64,000 nucleotides of DNA from Clostridia bacterium (GTDB taxonomy: Bacteria; Bacillota; Clostridia; Christensenellales; Aristaeellaceae), in NCBI GenBank assembly GCA_017428385.1, contig JAFRQX010000028.1, positions 1 to 64,000 of the forward strand, in the 5' to 3' direction. The notes under the pieces are model-generated. The model worked only from the letters and a program-made list of their open reading frames with translations, was not told where the DNA came from and did not search any database. The translations under genes and the position numbers were made by a program. Shown here in pieces: positions 34,122 to 43,821 of the stretch. Every line of letters begins with the position of its first letter. The stretch's first letter is position 1.

Positions 34122-34685
34122 ATGTTTGCAAACATCGGCACCAAACTGAAAAAGACGGCCAAGGTGGTCTGCGTGGCAGGGATCATTCTCTCGGTAATCT
34201 TTGGGATCTACATGATTATCAAGGGCATTGAAATGACAGAAGATTACGACACCATGGCTACCGGGTACGGCATGATTATATCAGGCGTTGTGTATGGCAT
34301 CATGCTCGCGGGTTTCAGCTGGATCTACGGTTTGCTCCTGTTTGTCTTCGGGGATCTGTCGGACCGGCTGACGAATGTTGAAACGGGCGTGAAGGAAATC
34401 TGCGCGGACCTGAATCCGTTGGCTGCCGCCCAGGAAAAGGCCGTGACCGGCCCGGAAGATCCGGATGACCAGCGGTGGGAGTCTGTCCGCTCTTTCCTGG
34501 AGGAAATGGAAAAGGAAAAGAATGCCGTGGGCATCTGGATCCTCTGGCGGAAGTATAAGCTGAGCGATAAGTACAAGGACGCGGACGAGTATATTCGCAG
34601 GCACAGGACCCTGGAGATGATGAACGGGGAAACGGAAAAGATCGGGGAAATCCGGAAAGACATCCGGAGCCTGCTGAGCAAATAA
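34122..34685 (+). CDS. Two-helix membrane protein with cytoplasmic helical tail
   Basis: 187 residues from ATG 34122 after AAAAGGGGTAGG (TTG 34116 is possible). Two transmembrane helices (about 15-37 and 50-78) precede a long charged, mostly helical tail (about 80-187) containing an acidic GPEDPDDQRWESVRSFLEEM segment and IWILWRKYKLSDKYKDADEY. I do not recognise a family. The gene precedes a secreted-protein gene by 15 bases and is probably co-transcribed with it. Confidence 0.65.
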   Translation: MFANIGTKLKKTAKVVCVAGIILSVIFGIYMIIKGIEMTEDYDTMATGYGMIISGVVYGIMLAGFSWIYGLLLFVFGDLSDRLTNVETGVKEICADLNPLAAAQEKAVTGPEDPDDQRWESVRSFLEEMEKEKNAVGIWILWRKYKLSDKYKDADEYIRRHRTLEMMNGETEKIGEIRKDIRSLLSK

Positions 34686-34700
34686 AAGGGGGACAGGAGA

Positions 34701-36782
34701 ATGATGCGCAGGATCCTGATATTTTTCATGGCACTGGTCATGGCTTGTTCCGTCTGCCTGGGAGAGGCGGCGGACGTGGAGGTTGAAACAGACGCGGCGG
34801 AAGAGGATGAGCGCCTTGCGTCCTTTGAAAGCTGGCAGACGCGGATCGGCAACGTGACGATCGCCCTGCCCGGGATTCCGACTGCCTGCAACCCTGAAGG
34901 GGACTGGGAAGGCTATTGGAAAAACAGCCTCTACGTCTGGGGCAACTGCGTCCATGATCATATGGATTACCAGCTCCGCACGGCGGATATCGGGCCGTGG
35001 ATCGAGTCCCTGGGCGAACTCTATCCGGATGAGGATCCCGCGCAGCTGCGCATCAATGCGCTGATCAACTTCACCACCATGCAGCTTGATCATATGGATG
35101 GACAGGTCGAAGGCAAGGTTGGACTCGATCCGGAAAGAGAGATGATGCTCTTTGCCTTTACCTATCCGGACACGCCGGACGTGACCTACTCTGCCAAGGC
35201 CTTCCTGGACGGCACGCAGGCCACGGCACTTTATATGGGGGAGTGCAATCACCTGGAAGAGGCGCAGAAACGGTTCCGGAAGCTGAAGGAAGAGGAACTG
35301 GCGTCCCGCACGGAGGATGATCCCTACTGGCTGCATTTTATGGGTTTGCCCCTGACCTTCCCCCGGAAACCGTATATCCTGGAGGTGGAAGGAAGATATA
35401 CGCTCAACTGCCTCGCGGATGATTTCACGCGGATCATCGCCTTTTATGACAATATAGGCCTGTCCATCCCCGCGGACGAGTCAGCAGAGGACGGGACAGG
35501 GATGGAACCTTTTATGAAGGACCTTGCCCAGCCGGTGATCAATAATCTGGGCGGCGGCACCATCCTGGAGGGCACCGTCACCCAGTATGAATCGGACTGG
35601 GTGTATGAATATACCTTCCTGCTTGATAATTCCCTCAATGAGGCCTATCCGGACCTGTTCCGCTGGAGGGGCGTATACATTGTCAGCCCGAATGGCCTCT
35701 GGACCCTCCTGTGCAACGATACGGAAACCGGCCGGGCGTTCATGGACAGTATGGGAGAGACCACGGACGCGACGATCTCGCCGCGTTACCGGCTGGTCAA
35801 CAGCACCCTGGAAACTCAGCACCGGCAGAAGGATGCTTCCCCGGCCACCCTGGGCCAGTTTATACAGGATCTCGCGGCCCTCCTGCGGGCCAACGAGGAT
35901 GGCGAAATGTTTGACGAGGAGTATGTCACCGTCGGGGATGCCATGCTGTGCGACGGCCGTTGGGTACGGACGGTGATGTGCCAGGCAACGGACATTATGG
36001 CCCTGCTGTTTGTATCCTCGGACGAGGAGGACGCGGTAGTCAATGAAATCCATGTGGTGGTAGGCGAAGACTATAACGAGGTGGTGTTTGACATCCTGGC
36101 ATCCTGCTGCATCGAGGCGGCGGAAGGAAAAACGGACACGGCCGTGAAGCTGCTCCGGAATGAGGAAAAACGCAAGGACGGCGCATCCTTCCAGTGGAAG
36201 GGTGAACGCTATGAGGCTGTGAAGAGCTTCGTGGACAACTCCATGCCCTATTACCTGATGACCATCACGGCGCTGAATCCGGCGGAGCTTGAACATATCC
36301 CGGAGGAAAAAGAAAACCCGGACGTCTTTGCGGAACCCATGGGAACCGTCAAGCAGTTCCGTGACCGGTGGTACCGGCTGAACCAGAATATATACAGCGG
36401 ACAGTTCAGGCTTTCCCATCTGGATCCGCAGGATGCGGGGGATGGCAAAGTGGCCTGGATATCTGTTTTCGGAGATTCAACCTCGGTAGGTCTCACCACG
36501 GCATCCGAGGGAGAAAACGCGGGCATTATCAGTGCCAGGGTCTTCAATATGCACGGGGATATGCAGCAGACTTTCCTGGGCGGGCTCCTGGCGCTGGCAG
36601 CCCTGACGCAAATGCCGGACGAGCAGTATTACGTCATGACGATGATGCTCATGGAGCACCCGCTCTGGGATGACCTGACGGCGCTGAATCCCGTGGCCGG
36701 CTGGAACGGCAAACAGCTGGTGCTTGTGGACGGGGAGTTTGACGGCAGCCATGTCCCCACGGCGTATATTCTGGATCAATGA
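34701..36782 (+). CDS. Large secreted protein of unknown function
   Basis: 693 residues with a signal peptide (MMRRILIFFMALVMACSVCLGE) and an acidic mature start (ADVEVETDAAEEDE). There are several repeat-like passages of about 150-180 residues, each with a hydrophobic core line (IGNVTIALPGIPTACN; LHFMGLPLTFPRKPYILEV) that look related to small beta domains. No catalytic motif or anchor is evident. AAAAGGGGGAC precedes the ATG. The gene follows the two-helix membrane protein and ends in a REP-B hairpin, so the unit is likely bicistronic. Confidence 0.7.
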   Translation: MMRRILIFFMALVMACSVCLGEAADVEVETDAAEEDERLASFESWQTRIGNVTIALPGIPTACNPEGDWEGYWKNSLYVWGNCVHDHMDYQLRTADIGPWIESLGELYPDEDPAQLRINALINFTTMQLDHMDGQVEGKVGLDPEREMMLFAFTYPDTPDVTYSAKAFLDGTQATALYMGECNHLEEAQKRFRKLKEEELASRTEDDPYWLHFMGLPLTFPRKPYILEVEGRYTLNCLADDFTRIIAFYDNIGLSIPADESAEDGTGMEPFMKDLAQPVINNLGGGTILEGTVTQYESDWVYEYTFLLDNSLNEAYPDLFRWRGVYIVSPNGLWTLLCNDTETGRAFMDSMGETTDATISPRYRLVNSTLETQHRQKDASPATLGQFIQDLAALLRANEDGEMFDEEYVTVGDAMLCDGRWVRTVMCQATDIMALLFVSSDEEDAVVNEIHVVVGEDYNEVVFDILASCCIEAAEGKTDTAVKLLRNEEKRKDGASFQWKGERYEAVKSFVDNSMPYYLMTITALNPAELEHIPEEKENPDVFAEPMGTVKQFRDRWYRLNQNIYSGQFRLSHLDPQDAGDGKVAWISVFGDSTSVGLTTASEGENAGIISARVFNMHGDMQQTFLGGLLALAALTQMPDEQYYVMTMMLMEHPLWDDLTALNPVAGWNGKQLVLVDGEFDGSHVPTAYILDQ

Positions 36783-36787
36783 AAAAC

Positions 36788-36814
36788 GGACACCGGGGAC
36801 AGTCCCCGGTGTCC
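36788..36814. repeat. REP-B dispersed inverted repeat (GGACAC type), likely terminator
   Basis: GGACACCGGGGA pairs perfectly with TCCCCGGTGTCC, followed by ATTTTC. It begins four bases after the stop codon. The same design recurs at 40016, 40077, 43765, 49856 and 61701, with degenerate copies at 33732 and 38339. Confidence 0.8.
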
Positions 36815-36903
36815 ATTTTCAGGCAGAAGGAACAGTCCTCCGGCCTCTTTCGTTCTGATAAATGGAGACCGGAAAAGGAAAACAGAAAAAGGAGATGCGC
36901 GGG

Positions 36904-38322
36904 ATGAACGTGAAAAGGCTGATGAGCGGGTTCATGGCTTGTGTGCTGCTTGCGCTGGTTTTGTATGTGCCCGTTTCCTATGCGGGAGATCCTTCCTGCT
37001 CCCTGACTGTCGCGGTCAAGGGAAAAGGTGTGGAAGTGTTCTCATCCGCTGCGGCCAGGAAGCCGTCGGGAACGCTTTATAACGGATATAAGAACAGAGC
37101 CAATCCCGCAGAAAAAAGCAAACGCTATGAGGTTAATCTGACAGAGGAATACCGGGTGTATCTCGACATAGATCAGGCGGAGGAACTGCTTCCGCGGGCG
37201 TATGTGAAGCTGAACAGCTGGGAAGATGAATATATAGAAGCCTGCCTGTCCATGCAATGCAGCGGCTTTGAGGCAGAGGTATGCGCGGAGGAAACGCAGC
37301 TTTACCTGTCGCCGGAGGGCGAGAAAACCTCCATGACCTGCTATCAGGGAACCCGGACGGTGGTCTGGGGGGAGTTTGGCGGCAGGTATTTTGTGGATGA
37401 TTACGGAATGACCGGATTTATAGACAAAAAAGACCTGTCTAAGGTCGCGGATCTCAGCTTCTGGGATGCATATGAAGCCCGCAATGAGCGAGGGTATGAA
37501 GAACGGTTTGAGGAAAAAACCGTGTTTACAGACGGCGGGCATATCTATCTGAAGGATTTCGGAAAGTATTTCCTGGAAGATGGCGACAAGGTCCGCGTCA
37601 GGGCCTATACCGGGAACGGAATGGTCCAGCTGTACAGGCCCGGTTATGTGGAAGCTCGGTTCCTTGATCCGGAAGGAGATCACAGCACAAACAACGTTTA
37701 TGCCGTGGTGAAGACGGATAGTCCTGTGAACCGCCTGCGGATAGAGGCACCGGTTTCATATGTGAGATCCAGGAAACTCTGTTCCGGCGTGCGGGTGGAA
37801 GTGCTGGATGAGGACGAAAAGACCGCAGATTTATATCTGGCCGGATCGGGCAGGGATACTTGGGATACACAGGTGTTCGGAACGGTCAAAAAGGAGTATC
37901 TCGCCTTCGGAAATGACGCGGAAAAAGTGGAGAACGGGTGTACCAGGGTTACCTTGACGGAGGATTATAAAGAACTCTGGATTGATCTTCCCGCCGGCAG
38001 TATTTTGACCGTGGTCGGGTGTGAAGAAGCAAACCAGGCCGGGGATCCGGACCGGCTCCTGGTGATGACGGAAGACGGTAAACTGATCACGCTCATCAAC
38101 AGGGAAGGGATCCTGGAACCCATCGATCCGACCGTCTATCAGGCGAAGGCAACCTCCAACGTGGTTTTCCGGGAAAAGCCGAACAAGGACGGCAAGCAGA
38201 TCCGGACGATTATCAAGGGAACTGAAGTGGAAGTACTTCTGCGCGGGGAGTGTTGGACGATGATCCGCTACAACAAAAAGACCGGTTATGTCATGAGCCG
38301 GTATCTGAAGTTCCTGCAGTGA
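36904..38322 (+). CDS. Secreted protein with C-terminal SH3 domain
   Basis: 472 residues from ATG 36904, seven bases after AAGGAGAT. The reading from 36862 is less likely. A signal peptide (MSGFMACVLLALVLYVPVSYAG) is followed by several segments that look like weak SH3-like beta units (GVEVFSSAAARKPSGTLYNG; TQLYLSPEGEKTSMTCYQG) and a clear SH3_3 domain at about 410-472 (SNVVFREKPNKDGKQIRTII to YVMSRYLKFL). Such domains bind cell-wall polymers, so a cell-surface role is likely. No enzyme motif is seen. Confidence 0.75.
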   Translation: MNVKRLMSGFMACVLLALVLYVPVSYAGDPSCSLTVAVKGKGVEVFSSAAARKPSGTLYNGYKNRANPAEKSKRYEVNLTEEYRVYLDIDQAEELLPRAYVKLNSWEDEYIEACLSMQCSGFEAEVCAEETQLYLSPEGEKTSMTCYQGTRTVVWGEFGGRYFVDDYGMTGFIDKKDLSKVADLSFWDAYEARNERGYEERFEEKTVFTDGGHIYLKDFGKYFLEDGDKVRVRAYTGNGMVQLYRPGYVEARFLDPEGDHSTNNVYAVVKTDSPVNRLRIEAPVSYVRSRKLCSGVRVEVLDEDEKTADLYLAGSGRDTWDTQVFGTVKKEYLAFGNDAEKVENGCTRVTLTEDYKELWIDLPAGSILTVVGCEEANQAGDPDRLLVMTEDGKLITLINREGILEPIDPTVYQAKATSNVVFREKPNKDGKQIRTIIKGTEVEVLLRGECWTMIRYNKKTGYVMSRYLKFLQ

Positions 38323-38338
38323 GCATGGATACCGGGGA

Positions 38339-38364
38339 GACACCGGGGACAGTTCCCGGTGCCT
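38339..38364. repeat. Degenerate REP-B repeat
   Basis: GACACCGGGGACAGTTCCCG continuing to GTGCC is an imperfect GGACAC-type dyad between the SH3 protein and the ABC transporter gene. Confidence 0.55.
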
Positions 38365-38384
38365 GCGATAAAAGGATGGGGACT

Positions 38385-39999
38385 ATGAAACATTTCCGAA
38401 GGATTGTTAAAAGCTATTTGCGAAGGAACCTGTTTTCGTTCACCGGTTCCATCTTTCTTTGCGTCTTTGCCGCGCTGCTTGCAATGCTTCCCGCAAAGCT
38501 GATCCAGCTGATTATTGACGATGGCTTCCTGAAGAAAGATATGCCGATGCTCATCAAACTGATCCTGGCATTGGCGTTTACCTATCTTTTCAAATACGCA
38601 TTTACGTACTTTTCAAACAAACTCCTTATTTACCTGGGAAATGGCCTTCTTAAGGAAGTGAAAGCGGGCATCTATGATCAGCTGATGACGATGGATCTTT
38701 CCTTCTATACTGGGAATGACGTGGGATACATCAATGCCCGTGTGGAAGAAGTGAGCGCCATTGACGCGCTCTTTTCCACGCAAAGCCTTTCCCTTGTGTC
38801 AGCGCTGCTGGAATTCATTTTTGCCCTGGTGATCCTGCTGTCGCTCAGCTGGAAGATTCTGCTGATGCTGCTGATTCCTGTCCCGATCCTTGTTTTTGTA
38901 GTGGTTCTTGTTTCCGGCAAACTCAACAAGCAGGTTAAGGAGGCCCTGAATCATTCTGCGGAATACGCGGGCAAGGTGCAGGATACGCTTCGGGGAATGG
39001 AAACCGTAAAATCCCAGGGTCTTGAGGATGTTGAGAAAGAAAAGATCGACAATTATAACCGAACCGCCCTGGACAGCCAGAAAAAGCAGTCCAATACCAT
39101 CAACGGTTTCTCGGTGGGGATGGGATCTGTCAGTTCTATTCTTACGGTGATCATTTATCTCATCGGCGGCATCTATTTTATAAAAGGAGAGGTGACAATG
39201 GGTTCATTTGTCGCACTCTCGAACTATGCGGGCAAATTGTATGCGCCGATCCTGTCCTATGCAGGCACCGCGGTTATCCTTCAGCCGGCCATTACAGCCT
39301 TAAAGCGTGTTTCCGATTTCTTCTTCAGCGATTCGAAACATCCGGCGGCGGGTGTAAAGAAAAGCCTGGGCAGTATTCAGCAGATAGAGTACAGCAATAT
39401 TGTTTTTTCATACACCGACCAGGCTGACCTGATTCGTGGCTTTAATATGCAAATCGGTAAAGGGGAAAAGGTTCAGCTGGTCGGGCGCAACGGCTCAGGT
39501 AAAAGCACCCTGATCAGGATGCTGCTTCAGCTTGTGAAGCCAAATGAAGGCACGGTGTCCATCAACGGCATTTCCCTGGATGATATCGAGCATTCTTCCC
39601 TCATCAGCTGCGTTTCGTATGTTTCCCAGCATAGTTATGTTTTCAACGAAAGTGTGGAGAAGAACATTTTCTATGGCGTGGAAGCACCGCACGAAGATTC
39701 CCGTTACCGTCAGATCATAGAGGGGCTGGGGCTCGACACAGTCATAGACCGTCTGGCTTCGGAAGGCGATGAGCGTATTGGGGAAAACGGCTCCCGCCTT
39801 TCCGGAGGAGAAATCCAGAAAATCTGTATTGCCAGGGCATTGATGCTCAACAGGGATGTGTTCATTTTGGATGAAGCCACCTCCAACCTGGACGCGGACG
39901 CCATCGCCTATCTGTTGGATACGATCAAAGCGTCAGGCGCAACCTGGCTGATCGTTGATCACCAGAATGATTTCAGCGATCTTGGTTTCAGGAAGGTAT
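38385..39999 (+). CDS. ABC transporter, fused permease-ATPase (exporter type)
   Basis: Start ATG 38385 follows AAGGATGGGG; the stop codon lies at 40005-40007 and is not included in the span given. The product, about 541 residues, has six transmembrane helices (about 18-300) then an ATP-binding domain with Walker A (GRNGSGKST near 365), signature LSGGE and Walker B (VFILDEATSNLD). It is a half-size exporter that must dimerise. There is no peptidase domain and no nearby peptide gene, so the substrate is unknown. Its base composition is slightly more AT-rich than neighbours, and it lies between two REP-B repeats, a possible sign of transfer. The C terminus is short (GFRKVFI). Confidence 0.88.
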
Positions 40000-40015
40000 T
40001 TATATAGTGAACAAC

Positions 40016-40042
40016 GGACACTGAAGACTGTCCTCGGTGTCC
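40016..40042. repeat. REP-B repeat, terminator-like
   Basis: GGACACTGAAGACTGTCCTC continuing to GGTGTCC forms the dyad and is followed by TTATTTTTATTTTTT, nine bases after the ABC transporter stop. Confidence 0.7.
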
Positions 40043-40076
40043 TTATTTTTATTTTTTGAAATAAACTTTTTCGAAC

Positions 40077-40103
40077 GGACACTGGGGACAGTCCCCAGTG
40101 TCC
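40077..40103. repeat. REP-B repeat
   Basis: GGACACTGGGGA pairs perfectly with TCCCCAGTGTCC, followed by ACTTTT. This second copy lies 35 bases beyond the first, between the ABC transporter and the GPH symporter gene. Confidence 0.75.
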
Positions 40104-40222
40104 ACTTTTGCGGTTCTCCCTGTATCCAGTATTTTTCTTGCCGCTTCCGTCCTGTCATCCTGTCTTTATGCTATACTGTATATAACAACAAGCAAAAACT
40201 TGATAGAAAGCGGGAAGACAGT

Positions 40223-41617
40223 ATGAACACCAGACGTCTGACAAAAAAGGAAATGTGGATTTTTGCGGTTGGCCAGCTGGGCTGGTCCATCCTCAGCGGC
40301 ATCATCAACACGTGGCTCGTGACCTTCTATCTGCCCACGCAGAGTTCTGTGAATGCCGGGGCAAAGTTCTATATTCCCACAGGTCTGATTATCTTCGGCG
40401 TCCTGACCGTGCTGGGCCTGATCACCTTCTTCTGCCGGATCTTTGACGCGGTGACGGATCCCTGGATCGCGTCGCTCTCCGACCGGAGCCGGAACCCGAA
40501 GGGCCGGCGCATTCCCTTTATGCAGAAAGCGGCCATTCCCTTTGCCGTGATTACAATCCTCGTGTTCTTCGCCCCGGTGGAAGCGATCAGCACCGTGAAC
40601 ATCGTCTGGATCTTTGTTTTCCTGATTCTCTTCTATCTGTTCATGACCATGTACTGTACGCCGTATAACGCGCTGATTTCCGAATTCGGCAAAACCCAGG
40701 AAGACCGGATGTACATTTCCACGGCCATTTCCCTGACTTTCTTCTTCGGTACCCTGATTGCCTACCTGCCCTTTGTGTTCGCCTCCTTCCTCCAGTCCGC
40801 TGTCAGCTATGCCTGGAGCTACCGCATCCTATTCATCGTGCTGGCGGCGGTGGCGCTGGTCTGCATGCTGGTGCCCTGCTTCAAGCTGAAGGAAAAAGAC
40901 TTCGTGGACGCGGAGCCCAGCGACAGCAACGCCATGAAGAGCCTGGCAAAAACCTTCCGGAACCGGAACTTCCGCCGCTTTGCCGCGTCAGACGTGGCCT
41001 ACTGGATCGGCCTGACCCTGTTCCAGACCGGCCTGCCCTTCTTTGTGAAAGTTTCCATGCAGCTGGATGAGTTCTACACCACCGTATTCCTGGGCGCCAT
41101 GACGGTGCTCTCCGCCTGCTTCTATCCCTTTGTTTCCAAACTGGTAGCCAAGCAGGGCAAGAAGAAGCTGGTCATCATCGGCTTCCTCGGCCTGGCGGTG
41201 GCTTACGTCATCACGGCGCTGATCGGCGTGGTACCGGGCATGACGGGCATCGTCCCCGGCGCGCTGATCGTGATTATCGCGGCTTTCCCCATGGCACTGC
41301 TGGGCATCATTCCCCAGGCCATCGTCGCGGACGTGGCGGAGCAGGACGCGCTGCTGACCGGGGAAAAGCGGGAAGGCATGTTCTTTGCCGCCCGGACCTT
41401 CGCCATGAAGTTCGGCCAGTCCGTGGCCATGCTGGTGTTCACCTCCCTGGCAGTGCTGGGCACCACGCAGGACCTGACCAGCAACGACCTGACCGCGTCT
41501 CCTGTGGGCCTGCGGATTGTCGCGGTGGTGGCTGTATGCTTCTGTGTCCTGGGCGCGGTGCTCCTTGCGGCGTATGATGAGAAAAAAGTAATGGGGGACA
41601 TACAGAAGAAGGATTGA
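40223..41617 (+). CDS. GPH-family sugar:cation symporter (MFS)
   Basis: 464 residues from ATG 40223 (CGGGAAG upstream). The reading from 40037 crosses a REP-B repeat and is rejected. Twelve transmembrane helices carry the GPH signatures IFDAVTDPWIASLSDRSRNPKGRR after helix 2 and CTPYNALISEFGKTQEDR near 150-170. The family takes up glycosides, pentosides or hexuronides with Na+ or H+. There are no glycosidase or sugar-kinase neighbours, so the sugar is unknown. A REP-A repeat follows. Confidence 0.9.
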   Translation: MNTRRLTKKEMWIFAVGQLGWSILSGIINTWLVTFYLPTQSSVNAGAKFYIPTGLIIFGVLTVLGLITFFCRIFDAVTDPWIASLSDRSRNPKGRRIPFMQKAAIPFAVITILVFFAPVEAISTVNIVWIFVFLILFYLFMTMYCTPYNALISEFGKTQEDRMYISTAISLTFFFGTLIAYLPFVFASFLQSAVSYAWSYRILFIVLAAVALVCMLVPCFKLKEKDFVDAEPSDSNAMKSLAKTFRNRNFRRFAASDVAYWIGLTLFQTGLPFFVKVSMQLDEFYTTVFLGAMTVLSACFYPFVSKLVAKQGKKKLVIIGFLGLAVAYVITALIGVVPGMTGIVPGALIVIIAAFPMALLGIIPQAIVADVAEQDALLTGEKREGMFFAARTFAMKFGQSVAMLVFTSLAVLGTTQDLTSNDLTASPVGLRIVAVVAVCFCVLGAVLLAAYDEKKVMGDIQKKD

Positions 41618-41694
41618 GAATAACAATCCTTCTTCAAATGAAAACTTAAGACTTAAAAATGATATTTACTTAAACAACAACACCTGCAACGAAG

Positions 41695-41797
41695 AAGCGG
41701 CAGAAGTGTGACTGCAGGGACTGACTGTCTGTCACTGTTCTTGAAAAGAATGTGACTGAAAGTCTGTCCCTCTGTCACTGCTTCTGCCGTTTTTTTG
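41695..41797. repeat. REP-A long-form inverted repeat with T-run
   Basis: Outer arms AGCGGCAGAAG and CTTCTGCCG enclose the GTGAC-type inverted repeat and run into TTTTTTT on the plus strand, making a strong terminator after the GPH symporter. Confidence 0.75.
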
Positions 41798-41912
41798 TAG
41801 CCGTCTTGGCTCTTTTTTGCTATGATTGTATCCAGCGCAAAAAATTTTTTGAAAATATGCAAAAAACGGAAACCAGCATCGTCAGTATATGTGAAAGGAG
41901 GTCGGTCACCGG

Positions 41913-42500
41913 ATGATTGCGGAAAAGGGCCCGTCCTGCAATACGGAAGAATTGTTTGACCACCTGGTAATGGAATACCAGATGCCGCTGAAGCGCCTTT
42001 GCTTTATGTACCTGCGTGACATGACCCTGGCTGAGGATGCTGTACAGGATACTTTCCTGAAGGTGTACAAAAACATGGACCAGTTCAGGGAAGGCTGCAG
42101 CATGAAAACCTGGATCATGAAGATCGGGGTCAATACCTGCCGTGACATGCTTCGTTCCGCCTGGCTTCGCCACCGGAAAATGAGCGTCAGTCCGGACGAC
42201 CTCCAGCTTGCAGCGGAAGAAAACGAAAAGGACGAAGAAGCGGAAGAGCTCGGCCGGGCACTGCTGAAGCTGCCTGCCCGGTATAAAGACGTGATTCTCC
42301 TTTACTATTATCAGGACATGAACCTGGCGGAGGTTGCGGATGCTTTGCAAACCTCGACGTCAACTGTATCAAGACGACTGAAACATGCGCAGGATATACT
42401 CCGGAATGAGCTGAAAGGAGGCTGGGAAGATGAGCGAAAAGAATATCAGACAGAAAGTTCATCAGGCAGTGGACCAGATGACGTCCTCGGCGAAGCCTGA
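41913..42500 (+). CDS. ECF RNA polymerase sigma factor (third pair)
   Basis: 195 residues with AAAGGAGGTC before ATG 41913. Region 2 includes YLRDMTLAEDAVQDTFLKVYKN and SMKTWIMKIGVNTCRDMLR. Region 4 includes YYYQDMNLAEVADALQTSTSTVSRRLKHA. The C terminus extends past the usual end because the last 71 bases overlap the anti-sigma-like gene in another frame, giving a Ser/Gly-rich tail (ESSSGSGPDD) that may not matter for function. It is only distantly related to the sigma pair at 8066 and 12562. Confidence 0.9.
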   Translation: MIAEKGPSCNTEELFDHLVMEYQMPLKRLCFMYLRDMTLAEDAVQDTFLKVYKNMDQFREGCSMKTWIMKIGVNTCRDMLRSAWLRHRKMSVSPDDLQLAAEENEKDEEAEELGRALLKLPARYKDVILLYYYQDMNLAEVADALQTSTSTVSRRLKHAQDILRNELKGGWEDERKEYQTESSSGSGPDDVLGEA

Positions 42501-43731
42501 TCCATGGCTGGCACAGAAGGTTCGTTCCCGCGCGCAGGAAAGGGAAGAGGAACCTATGAAGAAAAAAGTGCCGGCTGGCATAGTGATAGTTTTAGCGATT
42601 ATGTTATTGATGACCGCCGTGGCCGCCGCGGTGACCAATGGTTTCGGTCTTCTGCGGGTTTTACCGGAACAGGCTGATAATACAGCCTTTACGGATCGGA
42701 TTGTGTCGATCGGGCAGACCTGGGAAGGGAAATACTTCAGCGCGGAAATCAAGGAAGCGGTGTTCGACGGATACAAACTGAGGTTTTCCATGAGCGTTAC
42801 CCCGAAAGAAGGGGCGGAAAAGATCTTTGCGTACCCCGTTGTGAAAGCCGTATGCGAAGGAAGGAAAATGGAAACGTCCATCATCAATGTTGATGGCTGG
42901 GCTGATAAGAGCGGCTTCTGGGTACCGGACATGAAACCGCTGATTCCCCGGGAAGACTTTGACCTGAACGATATGGTCTATGAAGTTTCCCTGATGGATG
43001 ACAATTACGATCCGACCACGGTAAGCGAGGACGTGGAATGGACAATCACCTTCAACGTTTTGCGTACGGACTGGAAGGTTAGCTTCGAAGATTCAGGTTT
43101 TCCCGATGAGGTGAAATGTCAGGCGTTCAGGAAGAAAGAGTATGAAGCCTTTGACCGGCATGAACTGCTGCTGGATGAGTATGGCTACGGGATGGAAGAT
43201 ATTATCGAGCATCCGTATGTGAAAGATGGTGCAATAATCGTTGAGGACGATTTTGACTCCTATTATCTGAACCTGTATACCAAAGACGTTTTCACCCTGG
43301 AAGAGCAGGCAACCTTCAGCTTTGTGGCCGACAAGGCGGAGGTACGGAAAGTTGAGGCGCCTGTCAAGTTTGTGCTTCCTGAAGAAAAGAAACCGGAAGA
43401 ACAGAAATATGAAGTCACAAAGGCAGAAGCCACCGCGGACGGATTCTGCATCATGATCACGAGGACCTTCAAATACTCATATGAAGCGTATGAATATAAT
43501 CTGGACAATCTGCCCTGGACATTTAAACTGAAATCAGACGAAGCTGAACTGCAGTCCCTTTACACGACATTGCACCAGGGCGATAATGGTTTCGGAAGAT
43601 CGGCTATCACATATACATTGGAGTACAACACCAACAAACCGATCAGCTCCGTTACGCTGGTTCCGGTTCAGCACACGGATTCAGAAGACGTGGAACGGGA
43701 AGACCTGGCGATCGAGCTGAAACTTGAGTAA
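42430..43731 (+). CDS. Membrane-anchored anti-sigma-like protein (DUF4179-like)
   Basis: 433 residues from ATG 42430 with AAAGGAGG inside the sigma gene, overlapping it by 71 bases. A cytoplasmic head (1-44) and one helix (about 46-68, IVIVLAIMLLMTAVAAAV) precede an extracellular part. A single DUF4179-like module (about 85-215, with GKYFSAEIKEAVFDGYKLRF) is followed by two beta-rich segments (about 220-433). This is the ordinary-sized version of what is multiplied in the giant proteins at 8539 and 13034. Its role as sensor and inhibitor of the adjacent sigma factor is inference from arrangement. Confidence 0.82.
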   Translation: MSEKNIRQKVHQAVDQMTSSAKPDPWLAQKVRSRAQEREEEPMKKKVPAGIVIVLAIMLLMTAVAAAVTNGFGLLRVLPEQADNTAFTDRIVSIGQTWEGKYFSAEIKEAVFDGYKLRFSMSVTPKEGAEKIFAYPVVKAVCEGRKMETSIINVDGWADKSGFWVPDMKPLIPREDFDLNDMVYEVSLMDDNYDPTTVSEDVEWTITFNVLRTDWKVSFEDSGFPDEVKCQAFRKKEYEAFDRHELLLDEYGYGMEDIIEHPYVKDGAIIVEDDFDSYYLNLYTKDVFTLEEQATFSFVADKAEVRKVEAPVKFVLPEEKKPEEQKYEVTKAEATADGFCIMITRTFKYSYEAYEYNLDNLPWTFKLKSDEAELQSLYTTLHQGDNGFGRSAITYTLEYNTNKPISSVTLVPVQHTDSEDVEREDLAIELKLE

Positions 43732-43738
43732 AAAAATG

Positions 43739-43791
43739 AAGGAGACAGGAAAACCTGTCTCCTTGGACACTGGGGACTGTCCCCAGTGTCC
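43739..43791 (+). terminator. Hairpin followed by REP-B repeat between convergent genes
   Basis: AAGGAGACAGG pairs with CCTGTCTCCTT (43739-43764), then GGACACTGGGGA pairs with TCCCCAGTGTCC (43765-43791) and runs into ACTTT. They lie between the anti-sigma gene and the convergent RiPP cluster. Confidence 0.7.
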
Positions 43792-43821
43792 ACTTTGAAT
43801 TGTGAATTGTAAAGCAAATGC

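Noticed and set aside
38385..40007. Second RiPP or bacteriocin exporter cluster
   Set aside because: No small precursor gene, maturase or peptidase domain is near the ABC transporter.
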